A stretch of DNA of 64,000 bases from Sphingomonas faeni (GTDB lineage: Bacteria > Pseudomonadota > Alphaproteobacteria > Sphingomonadales > Sphingomonadaceae), in the NCBI RefSeq assembly GCF_023195535.1, contig NZ_JALPNF010000007.1, positions 1-64,000 on the forward strand, read 5' to 3'. The notes below the pieces were generated by a model that was given only the letters and a program-made list of their open reading frames with translations, was not told the DNA's origin and did not search any database. Both the position numbers and the translations under genes were made by a program. This document shows positions 16,252-25,427 of this stretch, one piece after another; the first letter of the stretch is position 1; each line of letters begins with the position of its first letter.

Positions 16252-19077
16252 TTACTTGGCGCCGGCAACCGACGCCGCGGGGACGACCTCGACCGGCAGA
16301 CCGATGCTGTCAAGCTGCGGCCGCACCGTCTTCGCATCGCCGACCACGACCCAGATCGTCTTCTTCGGATCGAGCGCCTGCTGGATCGCAGTGTTGAGTT
16401 GCGGCAGGTTAAGCCCTTGGTAGCGCTGCGTGATCGTCGCGTAGTAATTATCGGGCCGCTTCAACAGGTCGTTCTGCTGCATTGCGCCGAGCACCGCGTC
16501 GGACGTCTCGAAATTGCCCGACAGCGACCGGATCGCGCCGTTGATCGCCCGGTCGAACTCCGCCTGGGTCATCGGCTCCTTGCCGAGGAATGCGTCGATA
16601 TCACCACGCAGTGCGGCGATCGACGGGCCGGTCTGGTCCGCCTGCACCGGTGCCGACAGGACATAGGGTGCGGCCTGCTCGTTCTGCTGGAACCGTCCCG
16701 ACACGCCGTACGACCAATGCTTGGTCTCGCGCAGGTCCATGTTGACGCGGCCGAGGAAGCTGCCGCCGAGCGCGTCGTTCGCGGTCGCGATCGGCAACAG
16801 GTCCTGCGTGCCCTTGAGCCCGGTCGGCACGCCGGCGACGATCAGCGACTGCGGGCTGTCCGGCCGGTCGATCAGCACGATCTTCGGCGCGGACGGCGTT
16901 ACGGTCGCGGGGAACGCCTTGGCACCGGGCGCGCCGGTCGGCCGCCACGTGCCGAACCGCGCATCGAGCGCCGCCTTCACCTCGGCGAGCGGACGATCGC
17001 TGACGACGAAGATCTTCGCCTTGTCGGGCCGCAGCCACGCCTGCTGGAACGCGACCAGATCGGCGCGGGTCAGCGCCGCCACGGCCTTCGGATCGCCGCT
17101 GCCCTGCGCCTTGGCATAGGGCGAGGTCGGCCCGAGCAGCTTCGGCAGGACGCGCGTCGCCAGACCTTGCGGGCTGGTGAGCTCCTGCGCGATCTGCGCG
17201 AGCTGCTGGTTCTTGACGCGCGCGACCTCGGCATCGGCGAAGGCCGGGTTCTGCGCGATGTCGGCGAACAGGTCGACTGCCGGCGCCAGGTTCGCACTCG
17301 GCACCTGCAACGACAGGAAGGTACGGTCGTTCGATGCGCCGGTGCCGATCTCCGCGCCCAACCGCTCCTTGGCCTCCGCCAGTGCGACCGAATCCCGGGT
17401 CGGCGTGCCCTCGTCCATCATCGACAAAGTCAGTTGCTGCGTGCCGAGCTTGCCCGCGACATCCGCTGCGGTGCCGGCATCGAAGCTCAACACCGCCTGC
17501 GTCACCGGCACCGCGGTGCGCTGTGCGTAGACGACCTCGATCCCGTTCGCGAGCCGCGCGCGCTCGACGGTCGGGAAGCTGAGGCCAGCGACGGTGCCGA
17601 CCGCGGGCAATGGCCCTCGCGTCCCCTTGAACGGCGTTTCGGGCGCTGGTGGTACATCGGCCTTGGGCGGCACGACGGCGTTGGCATAGGCATCGCGCGG
17701 TCCGGGCACGACGGTCAACGAATAGGCCGGACGCGACAGCCACTTCGCTGCCGCGGCGCGGACGCTCGCCGGCGTCTCGGTGGCCAGTTGCAGGAGCTGT
17801 TTCTTGTAGAAGCCGGGATCGTTCGAATACAGCGCGCCCTCCGCCAGCGTCACCGCCTTGCCGCCGAAGCCGCCGACCGATTCCAGCCCCTCCATCGTGT
17901 TCGCCGCCGTCGTCGTCGCGACCCGGCTGACTTCATCGGCGGTCGGCCCGTTCTTGATGAAGTCCGCTATGATCTCGTCGATCCGCTTCGACACGAGGGC
18001 CGGATCGACGCCTTCCCGGACGATCGCGCGGACCCCGAACATGCCGAGTTGGCTGAAGCTGCGGTTATACGCCGAGATGCTGACGACCAGCTTCTCCTTC
18101 TTGACCAGCGCGGTGTCGAACCGGCTGCTGGCGAGCCCGCCGAGCACGCCCGCCGCGACGTCCAGCGCAGTGCCGTCCTTGTCGTTCAGGCCCGGCACCA
18201 CCCAGTTGCGGCTGATCATCACCGCGGCGACGCGGTCCCTGATCGTCTCGCTCACGGGCGCAGGCAGGGTCGGGATCGGCGCGGGGGGGACGATGCTCTC
18301 GGGTCCCTTCGGGATCCCGCCGAAATACTTCTCCGCGAGCGCCTTGCCGGTTGTCGCATCGACGTCGCCGGCCAGCACCAGCACCGCGTTGTTCGGGCCG
18401 TAATGATCCTTGAACCAGTCCTTCACGGTCTGCAGCGACGCCGCATCGAGATCCGCCATCGAACCGATCGTGGTGTGGCCGTAGGGGTGATCCGCCGGGA
18501 ACAGCCCCTCGGTGATCTTGTACTGGGTCAGGCCGTAGGGCTGGTTGTCGCCCTGCCGCTTTTCGTTCTGGACGACGCCGCGCTGCTCGTCGAGCACGCC
18601 CTGCGTGATCGCGCCCGTCAGATAGCCCATGCGGTCGGATTCGAGAAACAGCGCGCGATCGAGCGCCGCGGTCGGCACCGTCTCGAAATAATTGGTGCGG
18701 TCATAATAGGTGGTGCCGTTGAAGTCGGTCGCGCCGACCTGTTTCAGCGGCTCGAAGAAATCGCCCGGTGCGTTCTCGGACCCGTTGAACATCAGATGCT
18801 CGAAGAGATGCGCAAAGCCGGTCTTGCCCTTGGGCTCGAACTTCGACCCGACATTATACCAGACCGACACCGCCACGACGGGCGCCTTGCGATCGGTATG
18901 GACGACGACGCGCAGGCCGTTCTTCAGCGTGAACTGCTGGTACGGAATATCGACCGACTTGACCAAGTCGGCGACCGGCGCAGGCTTTGTCGCAAGCGTA
19001 GGCTGCTGCGCGTGCACGCCGGTGACCAGAAGCGCGGCGAACGATACGCCGGCGAATACGGAAATCTTCGAAACCAT
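16252..19077 (-). CDS. M16 family zinc metallopeptidase (pitrilysin-like, two-repeat)
   Basis: 941 aa with a signal peptide (SVFAGVSFAALLVTGVHAQQ), so periplasmic. The N-terminal repeat carries the inverted zinc motif GFAHLFEHLMFNGSENAPG (HxxEH) and the downstream Glu in LDEQRGVVQNEKRQGDNQ. The C-terminal repeat (from about residue 500, GLSFPTVERARLANGIEVVY) has no HxxEH, as is usual for the inactive partner domain. Its role is probably degradation of peptides or misfolded envelope proteins. ATG 19077 gives the signal peptide. The 99-aa gene follows by 17 bases. Confidence 0.93.
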   Translation of the reverse strand: MVSKISVFAGVSFAALLVTGVHAQQPTLATKPAPVADLVKSVDIPYQQFTLKNGLRVVVHTDRKAPVVAVSVWYNVGSKFEPKGKTGFAHLFEHLMFNGSENAPGDFFEPLKQVGATDFNGTTYYDRTNYFETVPTAALDRALFLESDRMGYLTGAITQGVLDEQRGVVQNEKRQGDNQPYGLTQYKITEGLFPADHPYGHTTIGSMADLDAASLQTVKDWFKDHYGPNNAVLVLAGDVDATTGKALAEKYFGGIPKGPESIVPPAPIPTLPAPVSETIRDRVAAVMISRNWVVPGLNDKDGTALDVAAGVLGGLASSRFDTALVKKEKLVVSISAYNRSFSQLGMFGVRAIVREGVDPALVSKRIDEIIADFIKNGPTADEVSRVATTTAANTMEGLESVGGFGGKAVTLAEGALYSNDPGFYKKQLLQLATETPASVRAAAAKWLSRPAYSLTVVPGPRDAYANAVVPPKADVPPAPETPFKGTRGPLPAVGTVAGLSFPTVERARLANGIEVVYAQRTAVPVTQAVLSFDAGTAADVAGKLGTQQLTLSMMDEGTPTRDSVALAEAKERLGAEIGTGASNDRTFLSLQVPSANLAPAVDLFADIAQNPAFADAEVARVKNQQLAQIAQELTSPQGLATRVLPKLLGPTSPYAKAQGSGDPKAVAALTRADLVAFQQAWLRPDKAKIFVVSDRPLAEVKAALDARFGTWRPTGAPGAKAFPATVTPSAPKIVLIDRPDSPQSLIVAGVPTGLKGTQDLLPIATANDALGGSFLGRVNMDLRETKHWSYGVSGRFQQNEQAAPYVLSAPVQADQTGPSIAALRGDIDAFLGKEPMTQAEFDRAINGAIRSLSGNFETSDAVLGAMQQNDLLKRPDNYYATITQRYQGLNLPQLNTAIQQALDPKKTIWVVVGDAKTVRPQLDSIGLPVEVVPAASVAGAK

Positions 19078-19385
19078 GTGCGCTCATCACCCTGTTCGTC
19101 TGTTGCGGGCAGCATACGCACGCCTCCCCCAACGGCAACAAGGATTGCGAAATCAATCGGTAACGGAGCAATCGGCCGGCGACGCACTTGACGGAAGGCG
19201 GCAATCGGTAGCTGCGAAGCCGCGGCCTCGCTATCAGGCAGCATGAGCCAAGCACGATCGAGAGGAACGGAGCGCGGGACGCGGGTCGTCATTCCGCGGG
19301 GTAGCACCGCGGCGCAGCGTATTGCCGCCATACCGTCCGCCAGAGCCTATTGCGCCGAGGCGATCGTGCCGCCGGGGCGGCGCAG
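19078..19385. other. Divergent intergenic region upstream of the M16 protease
   Basis: Non-coding on both strands as far as can be read. The octamer CAATCGGT or GCAATCGG recurs three times between 19150 and 19210, together with CTTGACGG. These are possible promoter or operator parts, but no confident site can be assigned. Confidence 0.35.
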
Positions 19386-20063
19386 GTGATCCGACCCGAC
19401 ATTTCGGCGCATCACATCGGCACGCAGGGGCAGCCGCTTGCCATTGTCGATGGCTTCCATCCCGATCCCGACGCGCTGCGTGCCCATGCCGCTGCGCATC
19501 CTTTCGAGGCCGGGCGCAACCACTATCCCGGGCTGCGCGGTCCGCTTCCTCCGAGCTATCTCGCGGCGATCCGACCCGCGTTGACCGCGGCGTTGTCGGG
19601 CGTGTTCTATCACAATGCCGGGTTCACGCTGATCGACGCAAGCTATGCGATGGTGACGACGCCGGCCGATCGACTGACGCTGGCGCAGCGACTGCCGCAT
19701 GTCGATGCGGTCGATCCAGGCCGCATCGCGCTGGTGCATTATCTCAATCCCGCATGCCGCGACGGGACCGCCTTCTATCGGCACCGCGCGACGGGTGCCG
19801 AGACGATCGATGCCATGCAGGCGCCGGACTATTATGCGCGGCTCAATGCCGAACTGGCGCGCGATGGGCCACCAGAGCCATCCTATATCGCCGGCTCGAC
19901 GCCGTTGTTCGAACAGATCGCGCAGGTCGAGGCGCAGTATAACCGGGCGGTGATCTATCGCAGCGCATCTCTACACAGCGGCGTGATCCCACCGGACACC
20001 ATGCTGAGCGAAGATCCGTTGCTGGGGCGCCTGACGATCACCGCATTCCTGTTGCTCGACTAG
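19386..20063 (+). CDS. DUF6445-like protein (putative 2OG-Fe oxygenase fold)
   Basis: 225 aa from GTG 19386; TTG 19350 would add 12 residues. The sequence has an N-terminal IVDGFHPDPDALRAHAAAHP, a middle GRIALVHYLNPACRDGTAFY and a C-terminal RAVIYRSASLHSGVIPPDTM. This spacing resembles the His...His core of DUF6445, a group distantly related to Fe(II)/2-oxoglutarate oxygenases. That family often sits near TonB receptors and tryptophan-halogenase-like genes, but neither is present here. Function unknown. It is soluble, with no signal peptide. Confidence 0.68.
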   Translation: MIRPDISAHHIGTQGQPLAIVDGFHPDPDALRAHAAAHPFEAGRNHYPGLRGPLPPSYLAAIRPALTAALSGVFYHNAGFTLIDASYAMVTTPADRLTLAQRLPHVDAVDPGRIALVHYLNPACRDGTAFYRHRATGAETIDAMQAPDYYARLNAELARDGPPEPSYIAGSTPLFEQIAQVEAQYNRAVIYRSASLHSGVIPPDTMLSEDPLLGRLTITAFLLLD

Positions 20064-20328
20064 CACGAGGCCACCGGACGCTGGATCACGCCGCCCCTCG
20101 CTCGCATCGGCGGCCACGGTCGAATGACGGCGAGATTGCTCGGCGCGAACGACCAACGTTTCGTCGCGACGATCGATCGGCGTGCCGCCGTTTAAGTCGA
20201 CTTTAGCATATTTTACGGCAGAGGGATTTCATCCGTGCACTGTGCGGCAATCCTGGCCGGCGATTCCCATCGAAGACCCCGCTCGACGACTTCCTCGATT
20301 ACGCCCTTCAACCACCAAGGCAGCGCGC

Positions 20329-21849
20329 GTGTTTCTACGGGACGATCAGGGATATGAACTGGCGGGTGCCGCGGGAATGCGCCGCGCCGAGTTGCGCGTG
20401 GCATCGTCTTCGGTGCCGCCGTCCCATGATTCAAGAGCGGACAAGCTGCGCATCGCCGCGACACGAATCGACTGGGTTCCGGACCTGGGCGCGCGAATCG
20501 GCAGCCTCGACTGGTGGCGCGGGCTGGCGACTTGCACGGCCCTATGCCTGACGACCTGGGCGCTATCGCCGGGAATCAGACCCCTGGTGGGTGCCGTGCC
20601 GCAGCCGCTCGTCGGGGCAGAGTGGGACGAGGCGCGCGCGCAGGGCATTGCCCCGATCGGTCAGGGTGCAGCGACCGGCCGACGGATGGCGGCCAACGAT
20701 CTCGTCGCGCCGCTCGCCGAAGTGCCGGAACGGCCGACGGTGGACCTCTCTGCGACGCTCGGCCAAGGCGATCGGCTCGACCGCGTCCTGATGCGCGCCG
20801 GAGTCGGACGTGCCGATGCCAATTCCGCCGCTGCCCTGGTCGCGCAGGCCGTGCCGCTCGACGACATCGCTGCGGGCACCCGAATAGCGTTGACGCTTGG
20901 CCGACGTCCGGATCGCACCGTCACCCGACCGCTCGAAACACTCGATTTCCGCGCACGGTTCGATCTCGGGCTCGCCCTGACGCGGACCGCAACGGGGCTG
21001 GCGATGCAGCGCAAGCCGATCACGATCGACTCGACGCCGCTGCGGATCCAGGGACTCGTCGGATCGAGCCTATACCGGTCGATGCGCGCCGCAGGGGTGC
21101 CGGCCAAGGCCATCGAATCATACATCAAGGCGCTCGCCACGAGGGTTTCGATCGGTCGCGATATCGACGCCGCGGATGGCTTCGACCTGATCATCGAGCG
21201 ACAGCGCGCGGCGACCGGAGAGACGCGGATCGGGGACCTGCTATTCGCGGGAATCGATCAAGGGCGACGCAAGGTCCAACTCGTTCGCTTCGGGCCAGGC
21301 GGCGCGAATGGCGACGGTGATGCCAGCGGCGCGTCGCGAACGGATGGCTGGTTCGACGCCAACGGGCAGACCGAACGGCGCGCGGTGTCCGGCTTGCCGG
21401 TGTCGGGCCGCATCACGTCGAACTTCGGCTTGCGCGTGCATCCGCTGCTGGGCTTTACGCGCATGCACAAGGGGCTCGATATCGGTGCGCCGTACGGGAC
21501 CCCGATCCATGCGATGACTGACGGCATCGTCGCGTTCGCGGGACGGACCGGCGGCTATGGCAATTTCGTCAAGCTGACGCATGGCGGCGGGATGGCGAGC
21601 GGCTATGGTCATATGAGCCGGATCGCAGTGTCGTCGGGCACGCGCGTACGGCAGGGTCAGGTGATCGGGTATGTCGGATCGACGGGTATATCGACGGGCC
21701 CGCATCTACATTGGGAGGTGTGGAGAAACGGTACGGCGATCAATCCGCGGGCCGTGTCGTTCGCCAGCGCCGCGCAACTTTCGGGCGCATCGCTGCGCGC
21801 GTTCAAGGCCAAAGTGGCAAGGCTGCTGGCCGTGAGACCGGGTATCTGA
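20329..21849 (+). CDS. M23 family metallopeptidase (murein DD-endopeptidase type)
   Basis: 506 aa from GTG 20329 with AAGG 8 bases upstream. In-frame GTGs at 20182 and 20242 would add an unconserved leader. A short cytoplasmic N-terminus precedes one membrane segment (LATCTALCLTTWAL), then a LysM/OapA-like middle region (LGQGDRLDRVLMRAGVGRAD). The C-terminal LytM domain has RITSNFGLRVHPLLGFTRMH, zinc ligands in HKGLDIGAP (HxxxD) and in GPHLHWEVW (HxH). It probably cleaves peptidoglycan cross-links from the periplasmic face of the inner membrane. An AT-rich stretch at 20190-20225 is a likely promoter area. Confidence 0.88.
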   Translation: MFLRDDQGYELAGAAGMRRAELRVASSSVPPSHDSRADKLRIAATRIDWVPDLGARIGSLDWWRGLATCTALCLTTWALSPGIRPLVGAVPQPLVGAEWDEARAQGIAPIGQGAATGRRMAANDLVAPLAEVPERPTVDLSATLGQGDRLDRVLMRAGVGRADANSAAALVAQAVPLDDIAAGTRIALTLGRRPDRTVTRPLETLDFRARFDLGLALTRTATGLAMQRKPITIDSTPLRIQGLVGSSLYRSMRAAGVPAKAIESYIKALATRVSIGRDIDAADGFDLIIERQRAATGETRIGDLLFAGIDQGRRKVQLVRFGPGGANGDGDASGASRTDGWFDANGQTERRAVSGLPVSGRITSNFGLRVHPLLGFTRMHKGLDIGAPYGTPIHAMTDGIVAFAGRTGGYGNFVKLTHGGGMASGYGHMSRIAVSSGTRVRQGQVIGYVGSTGISTGPHLHWEVWRNGTAINPRAVSFASAAQLSGASLRAFKAKVARLLAVRPGI

Positions 21850-22023
21850 CGCCGCGCCGGGACTGCCGTTCGACATGCGGCTTCCAAGGCGGGACGGTCA
21901 AAGCCCGGAGCCCGGAGCCCGGCGATTGATCGCGCGCCCAGGGCAGATCGACGTTCGATCGCCACGTCGGCAGGGCGAAGATGGTTCGGATCCGGCGCCG
22001 GTGGATCCGATCCTCAGTCCGCC

Positions 22024-22548
22024 TTACGCTTTGTCTGCCATCCGCGCTTTGAGATCGGCGAACGCGTTTGCAGGTCGGAACTCGTCCTCGCTGATCACGC
22101 CCGCCGCTGCCAGTGCCGCCGCCGCATTCGGACCGCGCGGGAACGGATCGATCGACAGCGCCAGGGTGTCGGCCGCAACCTCGCCCAGATCGATCGTGCC
22201 GCCCTCGATCGCGACCGTATCGAGCACGTCGTCGGACAGCTCGACCTCGTCGCCCTCCGCCATCAGCTGTTCGACGAAGAGCAGCTCGACCGGTTCGTCG
22301 ATCCTTGCATCGAGCGGTTCGTCCGTCACCGAGCAGGCCTGCACCGCCGCGCCGGTCACGCGGCCCTTCACCAGGATACCGCGGTCGTCGCGCCGGATTG
22401 CAAGACGCGCCTCCAACCGGCTGATCGAGACCAGTGCAAATCGCTTCGCCAACGCCGCACGTTCGCTGTCGGTCGCGGCGATCTCGACGATCCGCTCACG
22501 GTCGCCGATCGTATCGAGACGTTCCGGGCGACTGAATTCGGTGGTCAC
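22024..22548 (-). CDS. DUF177 (YceD-like) protein
   Basis: 174 aa. It shows the DUF177 pattern: an N-terminal strand (FSRPERLDTIG), a central GRVTGAAVQACSVTDEPLDA with the conserved Cys, an acidic stretch (MAEGDEVELSDDVLDTVAIE) and IDLGEVAADTLALSIDPFPR. The family is linked to 23S rRNA/ribosome maturation and usually lies near rpmF/plsX. Here it is coupled by a GTGA overlap to the upstream cytochrome bc1 chaperone gene, a layout I associate with alphaproteobacteria. Start is GTG 22548. Confidence 0.9.
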   Translation of the reverse strand: MTTEFSRPERLDTIGDRERIVEIAATDSERAALAKRFALVSISRLEARLAIRRDDRGILVKGRVTGAAVQACSVTDEPLDARIDEPVELLFVEQLMAEGDEVELSDDVLDTVAIEGGTIDLGEVAADTLALSIDPFPRGPNAAAALAAAGVISEDEFRPANAFADLKARMADKA

Positions 22549-23051
22549 GGCAGGTCTCCAGCTAGCAGTTCAGGAAGGGGGTTCGTCGTCAGTCCGGCAT
22601 GAAACGCCAGGACCGACGCCTTCACATGCGCCAGTGCGCCATCGTCCGCCGCGGTCCCCCGGTACAGGTTGCGCACTAGGGCGGGTCCGATATCCCCGGC
22701 CGCCAACCCATCCCGGTATGCCCCGAGTCGGCCCCCGAGCATGCTCATCATCTTTCCGATATGCTTACCGACGATGATGTCGCCGATCCCGAATTCCCGG
22801 AGCTGGCCGTCCATATCGTCGACGAAGCGTTCCGCGAGGCGTGCGGCGGGCTCGCCACCGGCCGGCTCCACCTCGAGCCGCAGCATCACGACCGCGAGCA
22901 GGGTCGCGATCATGTCGAAACGGCCGTCCACCGTATCCGGTACTGCGCCCTCCCTGTACCAATGCTCCGCCCGCGCCCGCATCACGACGGCATTGTACAG
23001 CGGCAGCGCCTCGTCCGGCTTCTCGCCACGCAGCTTTCTCAACCAGCTCAA
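22545..23051 (-). CDS. Ubiquinol-cytochrome c chaperone family protein
   Basis: About 168 aa. It matches the CBP3/UQCC1-type chaperone domain: LPLYNAVVMRARAEHWYREG, VPDTVDGRFDMIATLLAVVM, the helix ERFVDDMDGQLREFGIGDII, and VGKHIGKMMSMLGGRLGAY. The family helps assemble the cytochrome bc1 complex. TTG 23051 is preferred because AAGGA lies 7 bases upstream and the family starts near SWLRKLRG. ATG 23153 would extend into the promoter region shared with bamE. It is coupled to DUF177 downstream. Confidence 0.86.
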   Translation of the reverse strand: MSWLRKLRGEKPDEALPLYNAVVMRARAEHWYREGAVPDTVDGRFDMIATLLAVVMLRLEVEPAGGEPAARLAERFVDDMDGQLREFGIGDIIVGKHIGKMMSMLGGRLGAYRDGLAAGDIGPALVRNLYRGTAADDGALAHVKASVLAFHAGLTTNPLPELLAGDLP

Positions 23052-23184
23052 TCCGTCGTCCTTCGACCATCGACCGCGCTCTGGCTTGTTTGCCCGCGCG
23101 TCCTCGCATATCGAGGCGATCGGCGGCCGATGCAATCGCATCGGAACCGTCACGTTTTTTCGCGTGCCCCGGTTGGGAGTTTAT

Positions 23185-23688
23185 ATGAGCGTGTTTTCCG
23201 CCCGTACGGGTCTCGCCGCAGCACTCGCGGTCGCCGCATTGGCCAGCGGGAGCTGCACCCAGCTGCGCTCGCATCAAGGCTATGTGGTCGATACCGACCT
23301 CGTCAACTCGGTCCAGCCGGGCGTCGACAACCGCCAGTCGGTCCTCGCCACGCTCGGCAAGCCGACGCTCGCCGGCCAGTTCGATCAGGGCGACTGGTAT
23401 TATCTTGCGCGTGACAGCCGCAACCTCGCTTTTCGCAACCCCCGCCCCAATGCGCAGATTACGCTGCAGATCAGCTTTGACCAGAACGGCACCGTCACCG
23501 CGATCCGACGCGGCGGGCTCGAACAGGTCGCGGCGGTCAAGCCTTACAGCAAGACCACGCCGACGCTGGGGCGCGAACGCGGATTCTTCCAGGATCTGTT
23601 CGGCAACATCGGCACGGTCGGTGCGGCGGGTGCTGGCGGCGCTGGCAATGGCGGCAATACCGGTGGCGGTGGTCGCGACCGGCCCTGA
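23185..23688 (+). CDS. bamE: Outer membrane protein assembly factor BamE
   Basis: 167 aa. Lipoprotein signal with ALAVAALASGSCTQ (Cys after SGS), then the SmpA/OmlA fold: GYVVDTDLVNSVQPGVDNRQ, SVLATLGKPTLAGQFDQGDW, YYLARDSRNLAF. The C-terminal extension is rich in Gly and Asn. BamE is the small lipoprotein of the BAM complex that inserts beta-barrel proteins. GGGAG precedes ATG 23185. It is divergent from the bc1-chaperone/DUF177 pair. Confidence 0.92.
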   Translation: MSVFSARTGLAAALAVAALASGSCTQLRSHQGYVVDTDLVNSVQPGVDNRQSVLATLGKPTLAGQFDQGDWYYLARDSRNLAFRNPRPNAQITLQISFDQNGTVTAIRRGGLEQVAAVKPYSKTTPTLGRERGFFQDLFGNIGTVGAAGAGGAGNGGNTGGGGRDRP

Positions 23689-23981
23689 TCACGGCGGTCG
23701 GTGGCGGGTTTGACCGCGTCGCATGCTACGCGGCGACGCGGTCGGGCCGGGATCGGCACCGATCCCGAAAGGGGGGGTGGGATCTCGGGCATAACGCCTC
23801 GCGAACCCGATGGTTCGCGTGCACTGACACGTTTCGGCCGGCAGGGTTCGGCCGACAGGTCTCGAACGTCGGCTTCGATTACGTCCGTCATGCCCCCCGT
23901 CCTCTCAAACATCCGATTCCGATCCGACTGAATCCGGAACGGACATAAGCTGCTGTACCTCCCTGCCTCGGGGGGTGAGGC

Positions 23982-25427
23982 ATGGCCGAGTCGCTGTGGA
24001 TAATCGACGCGCTTGCACGCGAAACGCTGTTGTTCGCCAGCGTCGGACTCTTTCTCGGCGGGATCGACGATCTTGCGATCGACCTTATCTTCGTGATGCT
24101 TCGGATTCGTCGCGAAAGCCGACCCAGGCTGACCCTGGACACGTTGCCGCCGCCATGCCGACATGGCCGGATCGCCGTGTTCGTTGCCGCCTGGGATGAG
24201 GTAGCGGTCATCGGCGGGATGCTGTCGACCGCGCTCGCGCGGTTCGATCATGACGACTACCGGGTCTATGTCGGCGTCTATCCCAATGATCGCGGTACGA
24301 TCGATGCCGCCGCCGCCGTCGCCGAGCGCGATTCCCGGATCACGCTGGTGATCGGACCGCGCGATGGGCCCACGACCAAGGCGGACTGTCTCAACACGCT
24401 GTGGCATGCGCTGCGCCGTGATGACGCCCGCGAGGGTGTGCGGACCAAGGCGATCGTGCTGCACGATGCCGAAGACGTCGTCCACGCCCAGGAACTGCGC
24501 GTCTTCGATAGCTTGATCGACCATTATGCGGTGGTGCAACTGCCCGTACTGCCGCTGGTGAACCGCGGCGCACGATTGGTGTCCGGTCATTACGCCGACG
24601 AGTTCGCCGAATCCCACGCCAAACAGATCGTCGTCCGGACTGCACTGGGGGCAGGCATGCCGCTGGCCGGCACCGGTTGCGCGATCGCGCCCGACGTCTT
24701 GGCAAAGATCGCGCAGGCCCGCGGCGGGGATCCGTTCGATGCCTCCAGCCTGACCGAGGATTACGAGCTGGGGTTGCGGCTCGCCGAACTCGGCGCACGC
24801 GGGATCTTCGCCCGCGTCGCGACCGACGATGCAGGCACCGTGGTTGCCGTTCGCGCGTATTTTCCCGGCACGATGCGGGAATCGGTCCGCCAGAAGACCC
24901 GCTGGATGACGGGTATCGCGCTCGCAGGCTGGGATCGGACCGGCTGGGGACGACCACGCGCATTTGCCGATCACTGGATGCGGATGCGCGATCGTCGTGC
25001 GCCGCTGGCCGTGGTGATCCTGGCCGTGGCGTATGTCGCGCTGCCACTATGGGCCGTCGCAGTGTGTGTGCACTGGACCCTGGGCGAACCGTTCCCCTAC
25101 GCGACATGGACCGATCCGGCCGCCTTCTGGCTGTTGGTGGCCAATACCGGGTTGCTGGCGTGGCGTCTCGCGACGCGAATGCTGTTCACCGGACGCAGCT
25201 ACGGCCTGCGCGAGGCGATCTGGGCGCTCCCCCGCTTCCTCGTCGGTAACCTGGTATCGATGATCGCGGCCCCTCGCGCGGTGATCCTCTATATCGGCAT
25301 GCTACGCGGTGCTGCGCCGGTGTGGGACAAGACGCGACACGATTTTCCAGACCTGACGCCTGCCATGGCCGGCCTCCCGCCCTGCGCCAAGACCAAGATA
25401 GCCTCGCGTGGCGCCGGCAACGGATGA
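23982..25427 (+). CDS. nfrB: NfrB-like inner-membrane glycosyltransferase (GT2)
   Basis: 481 aa. An N-terminal membrane helix (ETLLFASVGLFLGGIDDLAI) precedes a GT2 domain: RIAVFVAAWDEVAVIGGML, the DxD-like VLHDAEDVVHAQELR, acceptor motif ASSLTEDYELGLRL and RQKTRWMTGIAL (Q-x-x-R-W). At least three C-terminal membrane segments follow. This is the processive-type synthase layout of NfrB, the inner-membrane partner of the phage N4 receptor NfrA. The C-terminal MshEN/GspE-N-type domain of E. coli NfrB is absent here. It overlaps the next gene by ATGA. Confidence 0.83.
   Translation: MAESLWIIDALARETLLFASVGLFLGGIDDLAIDLIFVMLRIRRESRPRLTLDTLPPPCRHGRIAVFVAAWDEVAVIGGMLSTALARFDHDDYRVYVGVYPNDRGTIDAAAAVAERDSRITLVIGPRDGPTTKADCLNTLWHALRRDDAREGVRTKAIVLHDAEDVVHAQELRVFDSLIDHYAVVQLPVLPLVNRGARLVSGHYADEFAESHAKQIVVRTALGAGMPLAGTGCAIAPDVLAKIAQARGGDPFDASSLTEDYELGLRLAELGARGIFARVATDDAGTVVAVRAYFPGTMRESVRQKTRWMTGIALAGWDRTGWGRPRAFADHWMRMRDRRAPLAVVILAVAYVALPLWAVAVCVHWTLGEPFPYATWTDPAAFWLLVANTGLLAWRLATRMLFTGRSYGLREAIWALPRFLVGNLVSMIAAPRAVILYIGMLRGAAPVWDKTRHDFPDLTPAMAGLPPCAKTKIASRGAGNG

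Noticed and set aside
16228..19191. Very long plus-strand frame (987 codons) opposite the M16 protease
   Set aside because: It is a shadow frame in GC-rich DNA. The minus strand encodes an M16 protease with signal peptide and zinc motif; the plus translation is Arg/His-rich with no family motifs and no ribosome-binding site.
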